Positions 10,767 to 23,700 of a DNA stretch of 64,000 bases are shown here, in pieces (position 1 is the first letter of the stretch; every line of letters begins with the position of its first letter). The translations under genes were made by a program, and so were the position numbers. The notes beneath the pieces were generated by a model. The model was given only the letters and a program-made list of their open reading frames with translations, ran no database searches and was not told the DNA's origin. Source of the DNA: Bryoerythrophyllum caledonicum. Its lineage: Eukaryota > Streptophyta > Bryopsida > Pottiales > Pottiaceae. Location of the stretch: NCBI GenBank assembly GCA_963971425.1, contig OZ020517.1:10480501-10544500 (forward strand). Direction: 5' to 3'.

Positions 10767-13700
10767 ATGCCTAACATACTAAAAATACACCCTACATTGC
10801 ATAAGAAAAATGCCAAAAAATACTTCATACCCAATACTATAAAATTACAACCAGAATATAGACACATTGCAAAATCTTTTGCCCCCTTTTTAAAAAATAC
10901 ACATACACTCCATTACACACATAACACTACCACCCAAACATAGCCCAATACATACAACAAAAAAATACGCATCCACCACCCCACGTTTTATATGCCTTAG
11001 TAGTCACTACTCATCCACACATAGATGAATGTAACTATCTCCTAAATCCACAAAACCTAAACACAATTACTTGGACCAATACACTCCTACAAACTTTACT
11101 AAACTTACAAAACCCACCAGAACGACACATTTACACCCCGCACCCGTATACAAAGTTTCTTGAAGACAACCAAAATATTATAAACCATGAGAACTCAATA
11201 CATAAAAGACTATACAACTTCTTACATAGTCAAGACATACCACCCTCAAATGATACAATAAAACTAAAATTCCCTTACCTCCCTAATAACCTCATAAATG
11301 AATCACTAAAATGTCTAAATCCTATACTAGAATACACCCACCCGCCCCCACCTCTTCCCTACATCCTTCCTCAAAATCAAAACAGTAGATCAAACCAAGA
11401 AAATACATACATAATCACATGGAATGCCTCCTCACTAAACACTGCCCTCCCTAGTTTGCAAACTTTAGTCACAAACATAGACACACCACCGGCCCTCATA
11501 GTTATACAAGAAACAAAACTAACTGCCACAAAATCTACAAAATATATACAAAATATATTTCAAAATTATAAACTCATCTTTAATAATACACATGCACTTA
11601 CAAGATGCATGCAACAACGGAGACCATACACACCGGGCCGCGGTGGCCTCCTTACACTAATACACAAAAAATATACATTCCCCGGCAACATCAACAAAAT
11701 CCCTACCCCAATGCACATATCACCATACATTCAAATAATTAAAATCACTAATCACCCACTACAATCGTGGTTAATCTTTCACATGTATATGCCATCCCAC
11801 CCCGAAGATACTAGATTTCTCTTAGATATACAAAACACTATTACATCCCAAATTAATAATAATCCCAATCATACATACCTATTATGTGGAGACTTCAACA
11901 GAGACATAGCGCTAATTGGCCGCCAAAATGGAAACCATCACACCCCCCCTCAAAACATTGATTACCAATGACGTCGCTTCACAGAAAACTTAAACTTCAC
12001 TTACATCAATATTGATACACAATTCTCTAGACAAGGTGGCTATAATTATAGTGATTGGAGTCTAATAGATGGATTCTATATAAATACAAACAACAATACA
12101 CAATACACCTCCACAAGAAACAAAGATAATATTCTCAACTCGGACCACTCACCCGTACAATTGCACATCCCAAATAACACACTAATTAGTAGAACTCCTA
12201 TAATACTAAACAAAGACACTATACGCATACTCAACCTTATCTCAAAAAACAATATGGAAAAATTCAACACAAAATTCTTTGAAGAAAACTCCGGACAAAT
12301 CGACTCCCTCATAAACACTCTTGAAAATAATAGTCAATTAACACAAACACAATGGCAAGAAGCATGCCACACCCTAGACAAACTCATCAATAAAATCTCT
12401 GATACACTAGAACAAACTTGTAGAGCACACCCAATACCTCAAATGACAAACAAAACTTCTCAACAAGGCGGGTACCTACCCCGCAAACTTTCTAAAACTT
12501 GGAAACAACACTTAACCACATACCATACCATGCGCAAAACCATTAGAATTGTAAAAAACAACCCTCAATGGCGGAACCACCCCATATACAATGAACTACT
12601 AACTATGCAACACATCCAAATCCCTACCCCGCCGCCTCCGGACCTTCCCCACGATACATGGATAAAAGATATCACGATAATTGCAAAAAATGCCAACATA
12701 CAAGCCCGGAAAATAATCACAAAATACACCAAAGAAAACATTAAAAAAGCCATCTCAAAATATAGACAACTATACGAAATTAGCCCCAAAAAAATTAACA
12801 AAAAAGTCTTTAAAAACCTTGAATCCTCGCCAATGGATTGTGTCACAAATCAATATAATAATATTCTAACTAGCCCCGAAGACATTGCGAATGAAATATT
12901 TAACCAACAATCCAAAACCAACAGACCAACAATACCAACATGTAATTACCAGCCACAACATACAATAGAATGTACATGTGCAGTACGCCAATACCCATGG
13001 CATGACCTAGACGGATATACCCTTGACAAACGGGGCGAACCAGAAATCCCACTACATAAATACCTCAACAGAGCCACATACGACACATGCCTTCAAAATC
13101 TTGGAAATAATAAAGCGCCAGGCCCAGACCGCATACCAAACTCAATACTAAAAAACATGCCTCCAAGATTTCATAAACTATTATTCCTATTCTTCTCTCA
13201 CTGCTATAAACAAAAACAAATACCAAACTCATGGAAATCAAGTACAACAATTTTACTATACAAAAAAGGGGACCCGTCCATACTACCCAACCATAGGCTA
13301 ATTGCACTAGCTAACACAATATATAAACTCTTTACCAGTACACTCACCTCCATACTATCCTTATACGGCGAAAAATTCAAAATCCTACATGATAGTCAAG
13401 AAGGATTTAGAGCAGAGAGAAGTACCGCACGACAAATACAAACTATAATAGCCGCACTAGAAGACGCAAAATTTACTAACCAAGATATATACATACTATA
13501 CGTGGACTTCAAAAATGCCTTTGGCTCAATTGACCATGCCCGACTTCTAGCAATAATGACGGACCTTGGTTACCCAAAAGAGGCAACTACACTTCTTGGA
13601 AACATCTATTCTCAATCATCTACTTGTTATACCGGTGAACATTTTGGAAAAACAAAACCTATTCCCATCCAGAGAGGAACTATACAAGGAGACACCCTCA

Positions 13701-16700
13701 GCCCATACCTATTCATTATATTCTTAGAACCACTACTCAGATGGCTAGAAAGAGGCAATTATGGATACACGTTTGGTACATCACAGGTCATAATAAACTC
13801 CACCGCATACGCGGATGACCTAGCCACCATAACTAACAAAATCAAATCGATCCAAATCCAACAAACAAAATTAATAGATATTGTAAATGGGCCGATATGG
13901 ACGTAGGTGTCCCAAAATGTGCCGCTACCGGATGCCCAAACAAATCCAAACTGACCCCTATCACTTTCAAAGCCCTAATGCAAGCCTCTAACATCAATTA
14001 CCGAAATCAACTGATCCCAATACTTCACCAAAATGAACCATACATATACTTAGGTACAAACCTTGTTCCCTCACTAAAATGGAAAATCCAAATCCACACC
14101 ACAACAACGAAACTCATCAAACAATGCAAAGACCTAACAACATGCCCAGCCACCATGAAACAAAAAATAAAAATGGTTGATACCGTACTACGCCCAGGTG
14201 TGGCATACAGTTTCTACAGTGTACCATACTCTATGCCAGCTATCAAAAAACTTGAAAAAAAAATAATAGCCATACAAAAAACCATATGTGGATTACCAAA
14301 ATGTATGTCAAATGCAATAACCCAACTCCCACATAACCTATTTGGACTCGATGCTTTCTCCCTAAAAAACGCATATCTCCGATGTATAGGCGAACAACTG
14401 CAAAATGCTTTAAACGATAAAGGAAGGCTTGGAAAAATATATAATGGACTAACTCATTATATCCTTGCCCAATATGGTGGCGCCGAAAACATACCCAGAA
14501 TTTAAAAAAGTGACTGTATAAGATCACCAATAACACGAACATTCTTCTTATTAAAACATATAGCTAAAGTCCACCTTAAAAGTACACTCCCAAAGTTCCT
14601 CATTAATCCTACAACACTAGAAATACTATGGCGCCAAGAAACACTAAACCGCAACACACTAAATGCCCAACTCTCCCAAAAGCTCCTACAAAAACTCCTC
14701 TCAAAAAACATTTTTGAACTAACCCAAATTATTTTACCCAACGGCACACATCATGAACAATGAGGACTTCAAAACCTACCATTTCACCCCATCCAAACTA
14801 ATAAAAAACGCCCTAAATATTGCTAAACAACTATTTTGTCACTCTACTTGCCCCAATACATGTCACACTCCTTGTAACATACACCCATACTCTCACATAC
14901 TTAAAGATTCATTCATCACCCTCAACAATAACATCATCCCAAGAAATATCCCCACATCAATCAATCCCCCTAACCCTCCACATACATACCATCCCCGTCC
15001 TCCTACGTACATCCCCAAAAATCCTACCACATATCCCATTAAAATCATCATACGCCATAAACATATCCAACACATAGACACAAATAACATACAAACTACC
15101 TACACAAAATATTTATGCCAATGGCAGCACAATGATAATATATACAATAAATGGCTCTCTCAAAGAGACCTTTTTCCACGGCACGACACCAATACCTCCA
15201 CACTAAACACCGAAAAATTAAAACAATACTACCAAAAGATCCAAAACAAAATATACTCAGATATCATCCTTGCCCACCACCTACAAGAACAACTCTCAGA
15301 CTCAAGATCCGTAACACCACCCATAATTATCCCACTCTTAAACATCTACACAACAGAATGCAACCCCGAAAATGATATCCTTACATCCTCAAACACAATT
15401 CAAATAGATAACAATCAAGCACATCTATACGAAGAAAACGGCCGACATTTACACAGCATACCCATTACCCGGCTCCAATGGTTATGGAACCAATATCATA
15501 CAACACTACAAACCCCTACAAACATTGAACCAACAACCCAACCCTTTGAAACCGAATTAATATGGCTGTACCAAAGATATAAATATCGAATACCAAAAAC
15601 TGACCCCCTCAAAAATGCGCAATACACAATACCCACCCCCATTTTAGACTCACTGATATCATCCTTTAACATCGAACACTCATACTTTTCCTCCCGGATC
15701 ACATGCCCTACCAAACTAAATAAATTCTACTCACCGTACGAAAGAGACAAAATATTTGGATCCCTAGGCAAGGCCTTTGAACACAAATGGATTGGAAATG
15801 GAATAGCTCACCTCCACAACGAGAAAGACATAGAACAAGCCATACATTGGGCTAGACTTGCCGCCAAACACGATCCAAATAACACAAAAACAATCATCAT
15901 CACACCGAACAACAATTGGTACCAAAACAACAACCAACATTCAAACCCATTCCTAGATTCCGACATCATTGCATTATTCGAAGCAGACACAATACCATAC
16001 GAAGAACCTAATATCCCACCCGAGCTAAATAAACCCCGAACAGAGCCATCTACATTACAAATACTATGCGTCCATCATCAAAATCAAACCCTGGGATCCC
16101 TAGAACAACTTGCGGAACTTACCTCCATAACAGACAATTTAAACATACACCGACTATACACAAAATCGGCCCCATCAACACCTATACAAACCTCCGTAAA
16201 TAGAAGTAAAAAATGGTTAAAACTAAACTATGTCAACAACACATTAAACTACTCTGTCATACCTCTCCCTCTTCCAGATTACCAAACCCATACCACACCA
16301 AAATTTAACCCCACATACAACTATTACACCGACGGCTCCTTTAAACCACCAGAACAAATTAGCTAGGGCTCTTGGCGCAGAGAAAAAGCTGGCTATGGCA
16401 TATATAATCCTACCAAAGAAATTGAACTAGCCAAAAGACTTCATGCACTACAAAATGTCCTGAGAGCATAACTCATGGCCATCCACAAAACACTACAAAT
16501 CATCACAACAAAATACAATGATGAACCTGCACATATATTCACCGATTGTATAAATGCACTCTACCTACTTAACACTCAAATAACACACCCTACCCTTCAT
16601 AATAGCCACCCCGACCAAACCATATTAACATCAATGGTCCAAATGTTACAAAACCGTACACAAATCACAACCCTCCACAAAGTGAGAGCCCATGTCGACA

Positions 16701-18034
16701 TTGATGGCAACGAACAAGCAGACAAACTAGCAAAAGAAGGCCGAGAAAAAACACACAAAAATGCCAAAGATCCACACGAACATGCCAATGCTACCCCATA
16801 CTACTTTCAAAAAGAAGATTGGCCTTCCAAAGAAGATACCCCCGACAAAGGCCCAATTAGATTTTTGGGCAAATATCTCAAAAAACAAGACCTCTACAAC
16901 AACCTTGACACAATCTCAGAAAATATTCATAACATAGAAAAATGGACTAACAATAACGACATAGACAATGAACTCTCTACAAACTTTTGGAAAAACCCCA
17001 TCATCTCATACTCGCAAATAACTTGCCTCATCAAATTCCGTATGGGTCAGTATATGAGAAACGCTCGCAAACAACTCTTCATTAGAATAGAAAGATTCCC
17101 ATCCATAACATGTCCCATATGCCCCTCAACGGACCCCGACACATGACTCCATGTCCTACTCAAATGCCAAAACCACCACATACACTCTCTAATTGTTAAA
17201 AGACATAATAAGCGGTATGGGAAGTCCAAAAACTAATCACCTCTTACAATAAATTGAGATGTTTTATACTAATGAACGCCGACTCTTATAATAACAATCC
17301 ACAAGAAAATACGGTCCCCCCTTGGCTACTCCCATGCTCATGTATGATCCAAAGATGTCATTGCAACGCTAGGCCCAAACCGGACATCCTTTGTGTTAAA
17401 GGTTTACCATATAATGACCCACCACCCGTTAACATCAACCAAGACTACACCATTCAATTCATTGAATTCACATCTGGCAATGATAGATTTTCCCCGGAAA
17501 CAATCCAAAATAAAATAGATAAATACCAACCCCTTATTGACGACATCATCGCCCTTGGATGGAATGTGGACCCCCTTATTGTAATCACATCCGGCGCTCA
17601 TGCCACCACCTTTATCCCATCTATGAAAACCCTAGAAGATACCTTCAAGATACCCATTGATACAATCAAAACCTCCTTTAAAAACATTAACACCATTGCT
17701 ATCCAATATGCCATGTCCATTCTTCTACATAAACGCAAAATCGAAAACAACCAAGCCCTCCCGGATACACAGGACCCCCTCCCTTAAATTCTTCCCCCTC
17801 CTTGAGTTATCATGATTAGTTGGTTTTGAGGTTTTTGACTAATTGCTTGGTTTGTGATTGGTTCGTTGACTAGTTACTTGGTGTGTGATTCGTTGGTTAG
17901 ATTGATTGGTTTGTGGTTCTTTGGCCACTTGCTACATAGTGTCTACCCTCATAAGAGGGAAGTAGTTCCAGCTTACTAATTCCTTGTCTACTGGGCATGG
18001 TCTTAGTAGTGGAACGAACAGACACTTTATTCAC

Positions 18035-18057
18035 GCCGGCCTCCTCCGGAGACCGGT
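18035..18057 (+). other. Conserved 3'-terminal hairpin (copy A)
   Basis: gccgg and ctcc arms pair with ggag and ccggt around a three-base loop, with one A/C mismatch. Equivalent hairpins are at 55233-55255 (C) and 38248-38269 (B, minus). Such 3' stem-loops in LINEs are known to recruit the element's own reverse transcriptase. That role here is inferred. Confidence 0.7.
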
Positions 18058-18071
18058 GTTCTTCTTCTTCT
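18058..18071 (+). repeat. TTC-type 3' tail of LINE copy A
   Basis: gttcttcttcttct directly follows the hairpin and is followed by the duplicated tggttcccg. Simple-repeat tails in place of poly(A) occur in several LINE clades. Confidence 0.7.
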
Positions 18072-18080
18072 TGGTTCCCG
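18072..18080. repeat. Candidate 3' target-site duplication of LINE A
   Basis: Identical to 5308-5316 (tggttcccg). Confidence 0.55.
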
Positions 18081-18097
18081 GATACATTTCACATGTT

Positions 18098-18126
18098 AGT
18101 TGAAGAATCTTCAATCCAAAGGTGTA
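18098..18126 (+). repeat. Perfect 29-bp inverted repeat, left arm
   Basis: This stretch is an exact reverse complement of 18296-18324. A diverged direct copy sits at 5208-5236, upstream of LINE A. Both belong to the inverted-repeat element that LINE A interrupted. Confidence 0.75.
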
Positions 18127-18295
18127 ATGTTTGCTACACTTCAATACATTATTTTGTATGCTACAAAAGTAAAATAAATGCTTGTATATACGGTTCGAAG
18201 TGACATATAACCCTTAAAGGTCGCTTGGGGACCATATATATGGTTACGTATTTCACTGTTAGGATACAAGAAATGCATTAAAAATTAACAAGACA

Positions 18296-18402
18296 TACAC
18301 CTTTGGATTGAAGATTCTTCAACTACCATCTTTAATTTGGAGGTCATTAAAACCAATCTCAACCTTATCATGTTCAAATACGACACCATACATGTAGAAT
18401 AT
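18296..18402 (-). repeat. Right arm of inverted repeat flanking LINE A
   Basis: The first 29 bases pair perfectly with 18098-18126. The full ~107 bp pair with 5130-5236 at roughly 85%. The host element therefore has several inverted copies of one arm. Confidence 0.7.
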
Positions 18403-18425
18403 ATGAACATTTTGCAACTTCTCAA

Positions 18426-18901
18426 GCATGTAGTTGGTGCAATAATGACCTAAGTTTGAAATGCCATGTGTCACTCAACACAAATACAAACTTTTGTAAC
18501 TATTGTATACATCAATTCTTACACCTTGTGTATCAAATACATAGAAAACATCATGTTGCAACCTAAACCTAGCTTCTTAGACTTTTAACCCTTTTGTGCC
18601 GAGATGGTTGTTTTGGGTCGATTTTGTCGCTTTCCGGGGTATAGCTCCTTCTATGTAAGTTAGATGCATTTTTTTTGGTTTAAAAAATGTATGTGGCAAT
18701 AGTTTATACGCTTCAAATGAAACAATTCCCGAACGCAGTGCTGCAAGCATTGGAGAGCTACAATGATTTTTGTGAAGTGGAGTCAACGTGAAATGTATCC
18801 TACGTGTAGATACCGTTCTGCATTATCTGCTAGCTATTGTACACAATCTAGTACCCCTGTGGATTCTCCTATGCCTTCAAAAGACCTCCGGCGTTAAAGA
18901 A
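18426..18901. other. No gene seen
   Basis: AT-rich with no coding signal. ttaacccttttgtgccg near 18586 and cggcgttaaagaattaa near 18890 are weakly inverted and may be eroded TIRs like those at 30561-30880. Confidence 0.4.
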
Positions 18902-19382
18902 TTAAGGTAGTCCTGCCCATCACCACCACCTTCTTATCACTCTATATTTGGTCCCAATCCCACCCCATATCCGCCCCATTTCCACCCATTCACTCTTTGT
19001 CAACTCCAAACCAAGGCTTACTATAGATCAAGACCCCGAACTTTTGGTTGGTGCTAACGAGGGGTACCAAGTGGCCAAACATAGCACCCCATATCCGCCC
19101 CATTTCCACCCATTCACTCTTTGTCATCTCCAAACCAAGGCTTACTATAGGTCAAGACCCCTAACTTTTGGTCGGCGCTAACAAGGGGTACTACCAAGTG
19201 GCCAAACATAGCAGCACACGTTGAAAATTCATAACTAATTCAATTTTCATCGGAAAAGATGAAATCACTTGGATTGAGATTGCAATTTCATTGGATATCA
19301 TTGAAAACAATTAGTATTATTATTTGGATTCTCCTTATACGCACATAGTTTAATCTGTCGGTCATGGGGGGGTTCACCTTAA
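18902..19382. mobile_element. MITE with ttaaggt termini (copy 1)
   Basis: It starts ttaaggtagtcctgcccat and ends gggggggttcaccttaa, giving short inverted termini. An internal ~125-bp segment is directly duplicated (near 18955-19075 and 19085-19200). The same family is at 19393-19743 and, twice inverted, at 4383-5112. Non-coding. Confidence 0.6.
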
Positions 19383-19392
19383 GAGTTAGGAG

Positions 19393-19743
19393 TTAAGGTA
19401 ACCCTCCCCATAACCATCAAAAACCCATAGCCAACGCCTATAAAATTGGGGTATATCCAACCCTCTTCCATCCCATTACCACCAACAAAGCTCCAAATGG
19501 AGGTTTGCTATTAGTCAAGACCCTCACTTTTGGTCGTTGGTTATGGAGGGTACCCACCCACTAAACATGGCTGCACAGTTTGAAAATTCATAACTAATTT
19601 CATTTTCATCGGAAAAGTATGAAATCACTTGGGTTGGAATTGTAATTCCATTGGCTACCACCGAAAAATAATAGTATATTGATCTCCTCTCTCCATATAT
19701 GCACATTCCTTAACTTGTCGGTTTTAGGGGGGGCTCACCTTAA
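19393..19743. mobile_element. MITE with ttaaggt termini (copy 2)
   Basis: It starts ttaaggtaaccctccccat and ends gggggggctcaccttaa, and lies only about 10 bp from copy 1 in the same orientation. The interior shares the tgaaaattcataactaatt and cggaaaa...gaaatcactt phrases with the other copies. Confidence 0.6.
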
Positions 19744-20721
19744 CTCCTCCAGATTAGTTAGAAGGCTGGCACCCATGTAGAGAATGATCACCAGGAAGGA
19801 GCCTGACACTCTTCAACACCCTCCTCACTCTCTCTTGCAAAAGCAGCTGTTGTGTGCCGCCCCAGATATGTCGCCCTTTGTCCTCACTCGCTTGTCGCCA
19901 CCACCTCCACCTCCACCTCCACTGACCACCGCATCACCACCCGCCAGCTTCCGTCACGTCAAGTATCACCTCTAGCTCATCACCAGTGGACTGATAATAC
20001 ATCTCACAACCTGCAGCAGTCGATCGATGCTCACGCACCAGCAGCAGCAACAGCAGCTGGTGATTCCCATCGATGGTTTTAGCAGCGCTAGGAGGACGTC
20101 CAGCTATCATTCCTACGATTGACTGATCGATACTCATACTGGTCGGAATATTGAGCTAGCTGGAACAATGCTGTGAGCTGAGGAGGAGTGTGGTTTTTGT
20201 AAGTTGGTTGACTTGTGAGCTCAGAGTTTGTGGCTATGGTGGCTAGTGGAGTGGGATGTGATGCAGGGTGACTAGTAGTTGCACCTTCTGATTAGGAGCT
20301 TGATCGCGTCTCTGCAGCTGTTGAATGACGGTTTGCTGACGGAATGGAGCTAAAACCGGTAGCAGCTCGCGGTGATAGTTTGTGAGTATTGTGAGCTGAT
20401 GTCAGGAGTAGTCGGCGCGGTGATGTAGGAATGACAGGTTTTGTTTGGTGGCTATGGCGGGTTGTAGATGTGACTGAGAGTTGGACTGATCAGGAAGCTC
20501 GGGATGGTTGTGCAGCTAGCTACATTGGACAGTTTGGTGAGGAGGGAGAATTGGAGCTGCAGGTGCTGGAGGTTATGTTGATTCACGTGGGATTGGAGTA
20601 GCTCAGGAGTGATGTCGAGGTTGGGGACTAGGAGAAGGTGCAGTTGATTCGCACGCAACAGGTGCAGTGGCTATGGCGGTTGGAGGTGAGATGTGAGTAG
20701 AGGTTCTGGTGAGGAGTGGCT
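19744..20721 (+). other. Upstream region of the ABCG gene
   Basis: This is more GC-rich than the preceding repeats and probably contains the promoter and 5' UTR. No convincing TATA box, upstream exon or transcription start could be fixed. Short frames here (for example around 19784-20137) look non-coding. Confidence 0.4.
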
Positions 20722-23700
20722 ATGTCGTCGACGACGGGGGAGGGCATCGACATCTGGGGCAGCCGCAAGGCGTCCTACGGGCGCGGCAGCCGGTCCTTCA
20801 GCGTGGGCTCCGACATGATGTTGTTCTCCCGGAACGCGACCCCCTCGCGGCGCCATCAGCAGCAGACGCAGGCACAGCAGCAGCAGCAGGAGGGCGCGGA
20901 GGACGACGAGGAGGCGCTCCGGTGGGCGGCGCTGGAGAAGCTGCCCACGTACGACCGCCTGCGGACCACCATCCTGCAGACCAGCCATGGCAGCCGCGTC
21001 GTGCACGAGGAGGTGGACGTCACCAAGATGGGCTTCGAGCAGCGCCGCCAGATCATCGACAATCTGTTGCGTGTTGCCGATGAAGACAACGAGCGCTTCC
21101 TTCACAAGCTCCGCAACCGAATCGACAGGTCCGTATGTCCAATCTAGTTTACTGTATAAAAATTTTGACATTTTCGGATACCATCTAATAAGCTCTAGTG
21201 TTGTCACATGAGTAGAGAAATGTTGGTCAGAGAGGTAGTACAATGGCAACTGCCGCAATGAACCAATGAAGCAAACATACTAGCCTTTCACCCATTTACT
21301 ATACTCCATTTCCTAGCTACAGTAAACATGATCAAACACTCTGTGATCAATGTGCAGAGTGGGCATCCAGCTTCCGACGATTGAGGTCAGATACGAGAAG
21401 CTGACGGTGGATGCCAAGTGCTTCGTGGGATCACGAGCATTGCCGACTCTCCGGAATGTCACCATCAACATTGCTGAGGTTTGATAATACGACACTTCCT
21501 ATAATATCAATGTTTTTCTGGCTCGAGTAGCATAATGGTGTTTCTCCGTTTTGCCCAAGTAGGCTGACATTCTGATTTTGTGGCTGTTGAACATGAAGAG
21601 TATTCTGGACTCTGTGGGGTTATCGCCTGCCAAGAAGACGGAGCTGAACATCTTGCACAACGTCAGTGGCGTCATCAAGCCCGGGAGGTAAATGTGTAAC
21701 GAACTCGCTTTGAATGACTTTCCTACACAGAAGAATCTGGGAGTTCTAATCACCTGTTGTGACATGACAGAATGACGTTGTTGCTGGGCCCGCCAAGCTC
21801 AGGGAAAACCACCTTGTTGCTCACTCTCTCCGGCAAGTTCGACAAAAGCTTGCAGGTACGTGATACCAAACGCAACGCTCGCGGTTTTGTCTAGAATTCA
21901 TCTGATCAATGTGCTGTTCTTTTCCAGGGTCAGGTGAAAGGGAACGTGACTTACAATGGCCACAGACTGGGCGAGTTCGTCCCCCAGAAGACGTCGGTTT
22001 ACATCAGTCAGCAGGACCTGCATGTTGCGGAGATGACTGTGCATGAGACGCTTGATTTCTCCGCGCGCTGCCAAGGCATAGGCACCCGCTACGGTAAGGA
22101 GAAGAGGACCAGAGCTATGAGTTCTCACATCAGCGAATGATCGTCACCACGTGATTTGATTTCTGGATGTGCAGAGATGCTTGCCGAGCTTGCGAAACGG
22201 GAGAAACAAGCTGGGATATTTCCCGAGAAAGACGTCGACGTTTACATGAAGGTCGGTGACGTTGATTGAGCAAGTCTCTAAGTTTGTGGTGTGCCTGATC
22301 TGCTGCTTCAATTCTCAACGTATATATTCTTTCCATAATCATGTCTGCAGGCAACGGCAATTGAAGGCATGGAAAGCAGCCTCTCCACGGATTACATAAT
22401 GAAGGTACGTCCGCTGCCTGTTCTTAGTACCATTAATGGCATAAGTTTGCACCAGATTGTTTCCAGATTGTTGTTTGATGGTGATGCAACCGCGTTGCAC
22501 TTCAGATTCTGGGATTGGATGTGTGCTCCAACGTGCTAGTCGGTGACAGCATGAACCGGGGCATCTCCGGAGGCCAAAAGAAACGCGTCACCACTGGTAT
22601 GTGTCGTGCTGAGAGTGTGGACCGTTTTTGGGCAGTTGATGGAGGTGCATAAGCTTAATGTGAAATTAAGCCACTTTTTGCAGGTGAAATGATTGTTGGC
22701 CCAACGAAGGCACTGTTCATGGACGAGATCTCCACTGGGCTCGACAGCTCTACCACGTACCAGATCGTCAAGTGCCTGTCCCACTTCTGCCATGTCATGG
22801 ACGCCACCATCATGATGTCGCTGCTGCAACCGGCTCCTGAAACCTTCGAGCTCTTCGACGACGTCGTCCTGCTCTCCGAGGGCCAAGTCGTCTACCACGG
22901 GCCCCGGGAGCACATCCTCGACTTCTTCCAGTCCTGTGGCTTCGTGTGCCCGGACCGCAAAGGCGTCGCGGATTTCTTGCAAGAGGTGAGAATAACATGC
23001 TATGAAACTCTTCAATAAGTTCCTATTCTTTCACTTGCTCTACAAGTGTGATGAATCTTACATGTCCTGCTGCGTCCACACCATAGAGCCTAATGTTTGA
23101 ACACATAAATGGCATCAGAAGACTTGAAGTGTTTTGAGATACAATTAGAGTGTTTGCATCTAGAAAGGAAGTACGTACTGTCCATCAGTGCTTGAAGATG
23201 TTTTCTGTTCTGATTTGAGCTAATTTACTGCCTTGTTGCAACAGGTGACCTCACGGAAGGATCAGGAGCAGTACTGGAGCAGCAGCAGGACGGAAAACTA
23301 CCGGTATGTGTCGGTGAAGCAGTTTGCAGAGAGGTTTCAAACGTTCCATGTGGGCGTGCACATGGCGGAGGATCTGGCCACACCGTACGACAAGGAGCGG
23401 TCGCACAAGGCGGCCCTCACCTTCGACCGCTACGGTGTCAGCAACCTGGAGCTCTTCAAGGCCAACTTCTCCAAAGAGTTTCTCCTCATGAAGCGACAGT
23501 CCTTTTACCATATCTTCAAAGCGTGCCAGGTAGTAACAACCCCATACGTAAACTCACAAACTTCAGGTGACGTCCACTCCACTGATCATGTTTTCTTTCC
23601 TCCAGATTGGGATTATAGCCTTGATTGCCATGACGACCATTTTTCGGACATCCATGGGCCACTCCACGCAAAAGGAAGGCGCGGCGTACATGGGCGCGCT

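Larger units (their letters stand above)
9951..17787 (+). pseudogene. LINE ORF2 polyprotein, broken (copy A)
   Basis: This is a ~2,600-codon dual-endonuclease polyprotein, now in several frames. The first segment is open 9951-10943 (first ATG at 10482) and carries a 2A-like motif at 10743-10766. An AP-type EEP endonuclease follows at about 11410-12160: TWN, QETK, GDFN, SDHSP. Reverse transcriptase comes next, with YVDFKNAFGS near 13498, QGDTLSP near 13688 and AYADD at 13805-13819. RNase H has YYTDGS near 16324, a TDC motif and HVDIDGNEQAD. A CCHC finger (CPIC...H...C, near 17114) follows, then RH, KPDI at 17377-17388, FIEF and KIDKY. Breaks: frameshifts near 10950, 13895, 14740 and 17210, and stops at 11970 (W to TGA), 14503, 16364, 16469 and 17144. 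Relative to copy C, several stops are single substitutions. It cannot be translated as one protein. Confidence 0.85.
5317..18071 (+). mobile_element. LINE copy A, Dualen-like, near full length
   Basis: This is a 12.8-kb non-LTR retrotransposon. In order it has a long leader (5317-7701) with tandem repeats, an intact ORF1 (7702-9336), an A/C-rich spacer, a very long broken ORF2 (9951-17787) and a 284-base 3' UTR ending in a hairpin and TTC repeats. It is flanked by a candidate 9-bp duplication. ORF2 encodes AP-type endonuclease, reverse transcriptase, RNase H, a CCHC finger and a restriction-like endonuclease region. It has no long terminal repeats, integrase or protease. At least four frameshifts and several stops make it non-autonomous. 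The 5' boundary depends on the short duplication and is less sure than the 3' one. Confidence 0.85.
17788..18071 (+). other. 3' UTR of LINE copy A
   Basis: This 284-base non-coding stretch is strongly conserved with 54988-55272 in copy C. Its last ~110 bases are also conserved in copy B. It contains a small stem (ccctc/gaggg near 17948), the conserved phrase gtagttccagctt, a terminal hairpin and a TTC tail. Confidence 0.75.

Noticed and set aside
5317..18071. LTR retrotransposon interpretation
   Set aside because: There are no long terminal repeats, protease or integrase. The AP endonuclease, RT motifs and TTC tail are those of a non-LTR element.
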